A stretch of 31,474 nt of DNA from JBQTHI01 sp052390035. Lineage in GTDB: Bacteria; Actinomycetota; Acidimicrobiia; Spongiisociales; ZC4RG35. The stretch is taken from contig JBQTHI010000029.1 of assembly GCA_052390035.1 (NCBI GenBank), positions 1 to 31,474 on the forward strand. The letters run 5' to 3'. The notes beneath the pieces were generated by a model. It was not told the DNA's origin. It made no database searches and saw only the letters and a list, made by a program, of their open reading frames with translations. Positions 25,034 to 31,474 of this stretch are shown one piece after another (position 1 is the first letter of the stretch; each line of letters starts with the position of its first letter). A program made the translations under genes and the position numbers.

Positions 25034-26947
25034 TCAGATGTCGAGGAAGCGGATGTCTTTGGCGTTGTGCTGAATGAAGGCTTTTCGCTCGGCGACATCG
25101 TCTCCCATGAGGACGGAGAAGACTTCGTCGGCCCGGGCGGCATCCTCGACCTCAACCCTCAGCAGTGTCCGGGTTGCCGGATCCAAAGTTGTGACTCGCA
25201 ATTCTTCGGCGTCCATCTCGCCCAGACCCTTGAAGCGGGTTGGTTTTACCTTGGGATGCTCCTTCCGAAACCCTTCCAGGGCGGCGGCATCACGCAGGTA
25301 ATGAACCTTCGCTCCGACCTTCACCCGATAAAGGGGAGGTTGGGCCAGATATACGAACCCGGCTTCCATCAGACCCCTCATGTGTCGGTATAGGAAGGTG
25401 AGCAGGAGGGTCCTGATGTGGGATCCGTCGACGTCGGCGTCGGCCAGAAGTATCACCTTGTGGTAACGGGCCTTGGCGATGTCGAACTCGTCGCCGATCC
25501 CGGTGCCCACCGCGGTGATCAGGTCCAGGATCTCGGCGTTCTGCAGCGCTTTGGCGAGCCGCGCCTTCTCCACGTTGAGGATCTTCCCCCTGATGGGCAG
25601 CACCGCCTGGGTGATCGAGTTGCGACCCTGTTTGGCGGGCCCGGCCGCCGACTTTCCTTCGACGATGAACAGCTCGGCTTCGTCCGGATTGCGCGTGGAG
25701 CAGTCGGCCAGCTTGTCGGGAAGACCGCCCGACTCGAGTCCCGACTTGCGCCGGGTGAGGTCGCGGGCTTTGCGAGCAGCCTCCCGGGCTTTGGCGGCGT
25801 TGATGCACTTCTCCACGATGCGGCGACCTTCGGTCGAGTAACGCTCCAGCCATTCGGGCAAGAAGCGATTGAGCGTCTTCTCGACGTATGACCTGATCTC
25901 GGTGTTTCCCAGCTTGGTCTTGGTCTGTCCTTCGAACTGAGGCGTGCGGACCCGGACCGACAACACCGCCGTGAGCCCTTCGCGAATGTCTTCCCCGGTG
26001 AGATTTTCGTCCTTTTCCTTGAGCAGGCCCTTGGTCCGGGCAAAGGCGTTGACGGCGTTGGTGAGAGCCTTGCGAAAACCTTCCTCGAGGGTGCCGCCCT
26101 CGTGGGTGTTGATATTGTTGGCGAACGAGAGAACCGACTCGGTGTAACTTCCGGTCCATTGCATCGCCAACTCCAACTCGGAGTCTTCGCTCCGATCGAC
26201 AATCTCGATGATGTGGGGATGGATGGGCTCTCTGGCCGCGTTGAGATGCTTCACGAAGTCAAGTAGGCCACCCTTGTAAGAAAAGGTGTCGCTGCGGGGA
26301 TCCGACCGCTGGTCGGTCAAAATGATCTCGAGGCCGCGGTTGAGATAGGCGAGTTCTCGCAGCCGCGAGGCGACCGTGTCGTAGTCGAATTCGGTGGTGT
26401 CGACGAAAATGTCCGGGTCGGGCCAAAAGGTGATGGTGGTCCCGGTGTTCTTCTTCCACGGGCGGAGCTTTTCGACCCGTCCCTGGGCCCGGCCCCTTTC
26501 GAAGGTTTGCCCCCACACGTGTCCGTCCCGACGCACTTCTGCCTCGAGCCTGCTGGAAAGGGCGTTCACGACCGAAACACCGACTCCATGCAGACCGCCA
26601 GAAACGGTGTATGCACCCTGTTCGAACTTCCCTCCGGCGTGAAGGGTCGAAAGGACCGTGGTCAAAGCCGACTGTTTGGTCTTCCTATGCAGGTCGACCG
26701 GGATCCCCCGCCCGTTGTCCACCACTCGCACCCCCCCATTGTCGAGGAGGGTCACGTCGATATGGTCCGAGAATCCCGCCATGGCCTCGTCGACCGAGTT
26801 GTCGACAACCTCCCACACCAGGTGGTGCAAGCCCCGCGGCCCCGTCGAGCCGACGTACATCCCGGGGCGCTTTCGAACCGCTTCGAGACCCTCGAGGACG
26901 GTTATGTCACGAGCGTCGTAGGACGGGCTTCCGTTGGTCGCGGTCAA
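25034..26947 (-). CDS. gyrB: DNA gyrase subunit B
   Basis: This 637-residue ATPase subunit of gyrase has GHKL ATP-site residues (VVDNSVDEA, DNGRGIP, GLHGVGVSVVNALS). In the TOPRIM domain Glu430 is kept but the usual EGDSAGGSA reads EGKSAAGPA, so Lys432 replaces the Asp at the E. coli 426 position. The metal motif DADVDGSHIR is intact. There is no large insertion in the TOPRIM region. The start is TTG 26947, with GGAG at a suitable distance; no ATG or GTG lies upstream in frame, and the next Met is inside the conserved RPGMYVG. Confidence 0.97.
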   Translation of the reverse strand: MTATNGSPSYDARDITVLEGLEAVRKRPGMYVGSTGPRGLHHLVWEVVDNSVDEAMAGFSDHIDVTLLDNGGVRVVDNGRGIPVDLHRKTKQSALTTVLSTLHAGGKFEQGAYTVSGGLHGVGVSVVNALSSRLEAEVRRDGHVWGQTFERGRAQGRVEKLRPWKKNTGTTITFWPDPDIFVDTTEFDYDTVASRLRELAYLNRGLEIILTDQRSDPRSDTFSYKGGLLDFVKHLNAAREPIHPHIIEIVDRSEDSELELAMQWTGSYTESVLSFANNINTHEGGTLEEGFRKALTNAVNAFARTKGLLKEKDENLTGEDIREGLTAVLSVRVRTPQFEGQTKTKLGNTEIRSYVEKTLNRFLPEWLERYSTEGRRIVEKCINAAKAREAARKARDLTRRKSGLESGGLPDKLADCSTRNPDEAELFIVEGKSAAGPAKQGRNSITQAVLPIRGKILNVEKARLAKALQNAEILDLITAVGTGIGDEFDIAKARYHKVILLADADVDGSHIRTLLLTFLYRHMRGLMEAGFVYLAQPPLYRVKVGAKVHYLRDAAALEGFRKEHPKVKPTRFKGLGEMDAEELRVTTLDPATRTLLRVEVEDAARADEVFSVLMGDDVAERKAFIQHNAKDIRFLDI

Positions 26948-27009
26948 GTCAGCTCCAGGGCGAGAGGCGGCTTCGAGGCCCGCAGCGCGGACCCGATTGC
27001 ATGGATGTA

Positions 27010-27015
27010 ATTATA
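27010..27015 (-). promoter_or_regulatory. -10 element of the probable gyrBA promoter
   Basis: A perfect TATAAT on the minus strand, 63 bp before the gyrB start. At the -35 distance only a weak CACTTT is found. A start point near 27003 would give a leader of about 55 nt. It is the only consensus -10 in the 177-bp gap between dciA and gyrB. Confidence 0.55.
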
Positions 27016-27124
27016 CCCGCCGGAGGGGACAGAAAGTGGGTCCTGATATGCCTGTGAGCAACCGTTCGTCCCTACCATTTGGCGCGCCAATTCGGGTGGA
27101 AAATGTTGCGATCCGACCTCGGGG

Positions 27125-27424
27125 CTACTCCCTTGGAGGCGCCACCACTCTTACCGATTCCACTACGCCGGCCCCGATTTGAGCGTCAAGCCGGCGCATG
27201 AGCTCACCAACTCCATATCGCAGGACGGCGACCAATTGATGTGCCTTGGCTTCAACCACCAACTCGTGTTGGCGGATGTAGAGCGGGGTCGACTGTGCCG
27301 CCCAGGGCTCGCCGGCAATCTCCTCCCACCCCATTCGGAGAGCGGCTATCACCGACGGAGAGGGCATCTGGAGCGACTCCAGCATTCGCACCAGGACGTC
27401 TTCGAGTGGCTCCGGTTGGCTCAT
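27125..27424 (-). CDS. dciA: DciA (DUF721) replication protein
   Basis: This 99-residue DUF721 protein is the ancestral bacterial helicase loader/operator that helps bring DnaB to the origin. The family core is visible: MGWEEIAGEPWAAQSTP, LVVEAKAHQLVAVLRYG and a C-terminal VRVV strand. The start ATG 27424 overlaps the recF stop as ATGA; a frame extending to 27466 lies inside recF. The recF-dciA-gyrB order is typical of actinobacteria. Confidence 0.9.
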   Translation of the reverse strand: MSQPEPLEDVLVRMLESLQMPSPSVIAALRMGWEEIAGEPWAAQSTPLYIRQHELVVEAKAHQLVAVLRYGVGELMRRLDAQIGAGVVESVRVVAPPRE

Positions 27425-28545
27425 TCGATTTGGCCCGCTTCGATTTGGCCCGCGCCGACCCGCCACAATCGACCCGTAATCGGCACCTCCTCCGGTCGGG
27501 TGGTCGTGATCATGGTCTGGGCGACTGGTAGGGCGTCGGTGAGGGCCTTCGACCGGAAGGGATCAAGCTCCGAGTAGACGTCGTCCAACAGCAAGACCGC
27601 AGCCCCTCCCGATCGGGCCGAGATCGCCCGGTGGGTGGCAAGGCGCAGCGCCAGCGAAAGGGTGCGTTGCTCGCCCTGGCTCGCCTGGAATCGCGCCGGC
27701 CGACCCGCCAGCGAGATCTTCGGATCGTCCCGATGGGGGCCGATTCCTGTGGTCCTCCACTCCAGATCGACGCGGCGACGCCGGGCGAGAGCGGCTGTCA
27801 TGCTGCTGATCCATTCTGCCGCCGGCACGGTGGGGTCGAGCGATCCTCCCCACTCCGAGTCGTAATCGAATCCGATCTCGAGCCGCTCGCCGGAGATCTG
27901 CCCGTAGACCTCGGGCAACCACTCGTCCAGCGCAGCAGCGGCCTGGGCGCGTCGTGCCATAACCCGCGCAGCCGCCTGTGCCAGGCGGGCGTCCCAAACA
28001 TCGAGAGTGGTCTGGTCGCGCTCGCTCTGTTTCAGGAAGACATTCCGCTGACGGAGACCTCGCTCGAACTCGGCCTGATCGAGCGCAGCCGACGGCCAGA
28101 GTTGAACCGCGACCTCATCGAGCAAGGCCCTCCGACCGAGCGGTCCCGCCTTGATGAGATCGAGATCCTCGGGGAGAAAGGTGATGACCCGCAACTTCGC
28201 CAAAAGGTCCGCCGTCCTGGCCGGCCGCTTCTGATCTAAACGGACCCGGCGCCCGGCTTTGAGGTTCAGCTCAACTTCGATCATGCCCTTGTTGTCCACA
28301 CGGCCAGCATCATCCAAATTGACCGTTTCACCCCTGAGGACCGCCGCCGGGGCGCCCGCTCGCACAAGGGCTTCGTCAGGCGCTCCTCGAAACGACCTGA
28401 GATTGCTCAGATAGCCGATCGCCTCGAGAAGGTTGGATTTACCGGCGCCGTTATTACCCACCAGGATGTTGACGCCGGGATCTGGTTCCCATCGGAGCTC
28501 CACATAGGATCGGAAGTCAGCCAGGGACAGCCAGGAGAGGATCAT
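27421..28545 (-). CDS. recF: DNA replication and repair protein RecF
   Basis: This 374-residue SMC-like ATPase loads RecA at single-strand gaps. Walker A is G30-N-N-G-A-G-K-S37, the signature region is ASQGEQRTLSLALRLA and Walker B is VLLLDDVYSELD. Length is normal. The C-terminus ends AGQIEAGQIE, the product of a perfect 15-bp tandem duplication. It lies 25 nt after dnaN and overlaps dciA by 4 nt. Confidence 0.97.
   Translation of the reverse strand: MILSWLSLADFRSYVELRWEPDPGVNILVGNNGAGKSNLLEAIGYLSNLRSFRGAPDEALVRAGAPAAVLRGETVNLDDAGRVDNKGMIEVELNLKAGRRVRLDQKRPARTADLLAKLRVITFLPEDLDLIKAGPLGRRALLDEVAVQLWPSAALDQAEFERGLRQRNVFLKQSERDQTTLDVWDARLAQAAARVMARRAQAAAALDEWLPEVYGQISGERLEIGFDYDSEWGGSLDPTVPAAEWISSMTAALARRRRVDLEWRTTGIGPHRDDPKISLAGRPARFQASQGEQRTLSLALRLATHRAISARSGGAAVLLLDDVYSELDPFRSKALTDALPVAQTMITTTRPEEVPITGRLWRVGAGQIEAGQIE
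27424..27453. repeat. 15-bp perfect tandem duplication at the recF/dciA boundary
   Basis: TTCGATTTGGCCCGC occurs twice head to tail (27424-27438 and 27439-27453). It adds five residues to the RecF C-terminus and ends at the dciA start codon, so the coupling ATGA is unaffected. It looks like a slippage product. Confidence 0.9.
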
Positions 28546-28570
28546 TCCCTTTGGAGTGTCTGTCCCGTCT

Positions 28571-29650
28571 TCAGATCCGCACGGGCATCAGAAGATAGAG
28601 GAAACCCCCTTCGCCGTTGCCGTCTAGCACACTGGCCTTCAAGCCATCGATCATCCTCAAGCGGACCTTGTCGCCTTCGATGGCCGACACACCTTCGGCC
28701 AGGTACCTCGGGTTAAAGGCGATAACGATTTCATCAGCACCCAGGAACTCGCCGTCGAGTTGCTCCACCTCGCCACCGACGTCCTGCCGGGTGACGTTGA
28801 CCTCGATACCGTTGTTGCCGATCTTGAGGCGCACCGGGATATGGTCTTCAGCCACCAACACCACCCGACCCAGAGCTTCGAGGATGGCATCTCGCTCCAT
28901 GACCACCTGCGATGGGTAACTGTCGGGTAGCAGCGACCGGTACTTCGGGAACGACCCTTCAATCAAACGAATCCGAAGGCTCCCCCGTTCGGACCAGAAA
29001 ACCGCCTCCCTATCGGCCATACCGGCGGACACCTGCTTGGCGCCGATCGACCGGGACAACTCTCGCAGGCCCCGCGCCGGAACCAGGCCCTGGCCGACCC
29101 TGCCCATACCGGGCAGATCGCGGAGGGCTAACCGGTATGAGTCAGTCGCAACCAACCGAAGACCATCTTCGCCCGGCTCAAAGAGGACCCCGGTCAAAAT
29201 CGGTCGAGCGGCATCGCTCGACGCCGCCACAACCACCTGGTTCAAGGCAGACGCTAGTTCGTCACCATTGACGTCGACCCCTTCCACCGAGGTCTCATCG
29301 AGCGTCGGGAAGTCATCGAGACTTAGGGCCCGAAGCGTGAAGCGGGGCCCGCGGCCTTGGATCTCGACATCCCCATCGCTGATTCCAATTGACACGACCC
29401 CCGGCGGCATCTTCCGCACTGCTTCGGTGAGCAAGCGTGCAGGAATCACGGCCTGTCCGTCTTCCAACACTTCGACCGGACCGGCGGTACGGATGGTTAC
29501 CTCGAGATCGGTGCCGGTCACGGTAACTTTTCCCCCGGCTGCCTGACACAGCAAACCCTGCAACACGGGGAGCGCACTGCGGGCGGCCACGGCTCGATTA
29601 GCCCTGCTGAAGAGGTCGGCCAGGTCGTCACGTTCGCCACGGATTTTCAC
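28571..29650 (-). CDS. dnaN: DNA polymerase III sliding clamp, beta subunit
   Basis: This 359-residue clamp encircles DNA and tethers polymerase III. Three repeated clamp domains are evident, with typical blocks such as RSALPVLQGLL near the start, YRLALRD in the middle and the C-terminal LYLLMPVRI. Length is slightly shorter than usual (366-400). The GTG start (GTGAAAATCCG) has an AAGGGA rather far upstream. It lies between the dnaA-dnaN gap and recF. Confidence 0.97.
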   Translation of the reverse strand: MKIRGERDDLADLFSRANRAVAARSALPVLQGLLCQAAGGKVTVTGTDLEVTIRTAGPVEVLEDGQAVIPARLLTEAVRKMPPGVVSIGISDGDVEIQGRGPRFTLRALSLDDFPTLDETSVEGVDVNGDELASALNQVVVAASSDAARPILTGVLFEPGEDGLRLVATDSYRLALRDLPGMGRVGQGLVPARGLRELSRSIGAKQVSAGMADREAVFWSERGSLRIRLIEGSFPKYRSLLPDSYPSQVVMERDAILEALGRVVLVAEDHIPVRLKIGNNGIEVNVTRQDVGGEVEQLDGEFLGADEIVIAFNPRYLAEGVSAIEGDKVRLRMIDGLKASVLDGNGEGGFLYLLMPVRI

Positions 29651-29840
29651 GACGGGTGTGTATCCCTTCTGTTTCTGTCTTGTTATTAAAGAGTAAGAGA
29701 TCTAGTAGACCTTGTGGAGATGTGGGTAACGGTTAAAAACCGTCACCGCCACTAGCCGACTGCCTCCCCACCGTTATAGACAGGAAAGCACACAATCCCC
29801 AGTTGGTGACCGCTGGTTTGCGAAAGCGGTCCGGCGATGT
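29651..29840. promoter_or_regulatory. dnaA-dnaN intergenic region, possible origin element
   Basis: This 190-bp gap is the usual oriC position in actinobacteria. It holds two abutting box-like sites on one strand: TGTGGAGAT (29713-29721) and TGTGGGTAA (29721-29729, complement TTACCCACA, one mismatch from TTATCCACA). TTATAGACA (29774-29782) is a weaker match. A hairpin CGGTT-AAA-AACCG is at 29730-29742 and an AT-rich run at about 29679-29709 could be an unwinding element. Box number is low for a complete actinobacterial oriC. Confidence 0.5.
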
Positions 29841-31211
29841 TCATGTTCTCCTCAATTTTTGGGAGAGGCTGTGGACACGATCGAACACAGCCCGATCGCT
29901 CCTAATGACCCTTTTGACCTTTTCGATCGAGTGGATGACCGTCGTGTGGTCACGGTCTCCGAAGGCGCTTCCGATCTTGGGTAGTGACAGGTCGGTCAAC
30001 TCCCGGCAGAGATACATGGCTACTTGCCGGCACATCACCAACGGTTGACGTCGACTGGCCCCTTCCACTTCGGTGACCGTAAATCCGAAAGCGTCGGCGG
30101 TGGCACGGATGATCTCAGCCGCAGTCGGACTCTTGCCCGATTGTCCGGGACGCATATCCCCAAGGACTTGTTCGGCCATCGCCAGGTCGATGTTGCGATG
30201 GGTAAGCGCAGCGAAGGCAGTCACCCGAGTGAGGGCGCCTTCCAACTCGCGGATGTTGTCGGCGACTGTGGCGGCGATGTATTCAAGGACCTCCACCGGC
30301 ACCTGTTTGGGAGCGAACTCGGCGCCACGCTTGAGAATGGCGAGGCGGGTTTCTACGTCGGGAGGCTGGACGTCGGTAAGGAGTCCCCACTCAAACCGAG
30401 AGCGGAGCCGGTCCTCGACCGTGGCCAAGTTACGTGGATGCCGGTCGGAGGTGATGACTAGCTGTTTGCCATCCTGATGCAACGTGTTGAAAGTGTGGAA
30501 GAACTCCTCGAGTATCTGCTCCTTGCCCTCGAAGAACTGAACGTCGTCAAGCAACAGGACATCCGTCGAGCGGTAGCGATTCTTGAAATCGTCGACCCTC
30601 TTGCGCCGGATGCAATCGATGAAATCGTTGAGAAACTTCTCAGAGGTCACATAGCGGATGACGAGGCCGGGATAGAGCTCCTGGGCCAGGTGCCCGACCG
30701 CGTGGAGCAGGTGAGTCTTGCCGAGACCGGCTCCGCCAAAAATGAAGAGCGGGTTGTAGATCGTTCCGGGCTGCTCGGCTACCGCCATCGACGCGGCCCA
30801 GGCAAACCGGTTGGAGCTTCCAACGACAAAGTTTTCAAACTGATATCTGGAGACGAGAGCGGCGGGATTCATGTCGGTTTTCGGCTCCACCTCCACCAGG
30901 ACGTTGGGGCGAGCGTCAGCCACTGGGAGGGTCGGTGTATCCAGCTGGTGATTGGAGCTGGCGAACATCAACGGCACACCGTCTTCAAAGACCTGGCGGA
31001 AGACCTGCTCGATCTGGTCGCCGTGTTTGTCACGGATCCATTGCAGGTGGAAGTCGCTTGGTGCGACCAACACGACCTTGTCGGGACCCATTTCGGGTTC
31101 CAAACGCGATAACCACTTTTGCCAATTGGCAGGCGACACCGACGCCCGCAATACCCGCTGAAATTCGTTCCAACGGTCCGGCCATCCATCAAGAGGCGGG
31201 ACTCCTTGCAC
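29841..31211 (-). CDS. dnaA: chromosomal replication initiator DnaA
   Basis: This 456-residue AAA+ initiator binds DnaA boxes and opens the origin. Domain I begins at about residue 10 (WNEFQRVLRASVSPANWQKWL), and a short domain II linker follows. Walker A is G159-x4-G-K-T166, Walker B has Asp222-Asp223 (LLLDDVQFF), and domain IV ends in the box-binding signature GDRDHTTVIHSIEKV. GTG 31211 is chosen: GGAGGG at 31219-31224 is correctly spaced, the length is normal, and a promoter and DnaA boxes lie upstream inside the longer frame that reaches 31448. That longer frame would add 79 residues unlike any DnaA N-terminus. Confidence 0.95.
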   Translation of the reverse strand: MQGVPPLDGWPDRWNEFQRVLRASVSPANWQKWLSRLEPEMGPDKVVLVAPSDFHLQWIRDKHGDQIEQVFRQVFEDGVPLMFASSNHQLDTPTLPVADARPNVLVEVEPKTDMNPAALVSRYQFENFVVGSSNRFAWAASMAVAEQPGTIYNPLFIFGGAGLGKTHLLHAVGHLAQELYPGLVIRYVTSEKFLNDFIDCIRRKRVDDFKNRYRSTDVLLLDDVQFFEGKEQILEEFFHTFNTLHQDGKQLVITSDRHPRNLATVEDRLRSRFEWGLLTDVQPPDVETRLAILKRGAEFAPKQVPVEVLEYIAATVADNIRELEGALTRVTAFAALTHRNIDLAMAEQVLGDMRPGQSGKSPTAAEIIRATADAFGFTVTEVEGASRRQPLVMCRQVAMYLCRELTDLSLPKIGSAFGDRDHTTVIHSIEKVKRVIRSDRAVFDRVHSLSQKLRRT

Positions 31212-31247
31212 GGCTTGACCCTCCACGCTCGTGAGCCGACCGTTGGC

Positions 31248-31278
31248 TTTTCCACAAACCATTCCACAATGTGGATAG
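31248..31278. promoter_or_regulatory. DnaA-box cluster upstream of dnaA
   Basis: Three sites lie within 31 bp: TTTTCCACA (31248-31256, one mismatch from TTATCCACA), CATTCCACA (31260-31268, matching the TCCACA core) and, inverted, TGTGGATAG (31270-31278, complement CTATCCACA, one mismatch). The last two form a perfect inverted repeat TCCACA-A-TGTGGA. They lie in the probable dnaA leader and could serve autoregulation, origin function or both. Confidence 0.65.
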
Positions 31279-31392
31279 TCCTCCGAACGTCCTCCGGTCG
31301 GCTCAATCTCCCTCAGAACTCTGCCACAGAGCGCGTTCAGCCAAAGCAACACCGGGGGAAGTGGAGCCGACCGTGTTCCGTAGCGGCGAGCG

Positions 31393-31421
31393 ATTATCAA
31401 ATCTTCGTTAGCCGCCGTCAA
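31393..31421 (-). promoter_or_regulatory. sigma-70-type promoter of dnaA
   Basis: On the minus strand, TTGACG (31416-31421) and GATAAT (31393-31398) are separated by exactly 17 bp, each one mismatch from consensus. Transcription would start near 31386, giving a leader of about 175 nt before GTG 31211 that contains the DnaA-box cluster. Confidence 0.65.
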
Positions 31422-31474
31422 GAGCGCGGAATCCGGCTTTGCTGACATCCCTGATCGGTGAATGAGCCTTTTAC

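Noticed and set aside
27425..27466. N-terminal extension of DciA (MAGRRGPNRSGPN)
   Set aside because: It is recF coding sequence read in another frame; the ATGA overlap at 27421-27424 fits a coupled start better.

Overview
The window is a stretch of high-GC bacterial chromosome that ends at the replication origin. At its right end the minus-strand order is dnaA, dnaN, recF, dciA (DUF721), gyrB, gyrA and a DUF3566 membrane protein. The middle holds fhaA, fhaB, a PP2C phosphatase, a SEDS gene, pbpA and a PASTA-domain pknB, convergent with crgA-trpG. Both blocks and their closeness to the origin are hallmarks of Actinomycetota. There is no gnd between dnaN and recF (present in mycobacteria and Streptomyces), only one kinase gene (no pknA), and a PstP without a membrane anchor. 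Those three points suggest a lineage outside the classic mycolata and streptomycetes, possibly Acidimicrobiia-like; this placement is inference.

Layout, left to right. 0.1-2.8 kb: an alpha/beta hydrolase and a DUF885 protein. 2.8-7.05 kb: a translation-related island with four serine tRNAs covering all six serine codons, tadA, the SRP RNA, menG, serS, an unrecognised membrane-anchored protein and tRNA-Leu. 7.1-14.5 kb: the compact fhaA-to-pknB cell-wall and signalling operon, with trpG and crgA facing it. 14.6-17.3 kb: a small zinc-ribbon membrane protein, a thiolase, a class III cyclase-like protein and divergent tRNA-Ala and tRNA-Ile. 17.3-21.2 kb: an accessory stretch with a frameshifted corA, ppk2, an SDR gene and two gene remnants joined head to head. 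21.2-22 kb: a coupled pair of unrecognised genes ending at a terminator hairpin. 22-31.5 kb: the origin-proximal replication block.

Genes are tightly packed and often translationally coupled through 4-base start/stop overlaps: fhaB-pstP, pstP-rodA, rodA-pbpA, serS-menG, recF-dciA and the unknown pair at 21.3 kb. TTG starts appear for pstP and gyrB. Nothing resembling a transposase, integrase, CRISPR array or phage gene is visible. The window is mostly core genome. The points most worth a second look are the serine-decoding island, the unusual fluoroquinolone-region residues in both gyrase subunits, the dnaA upstream region (promoter plus DnaA boxes inside an over-long reading frame), the frameshifted corA, the pseudogene junction at about 20.91 kb, and the unknown genes at 5.9-6.9 and 21.2-22.0 kb.
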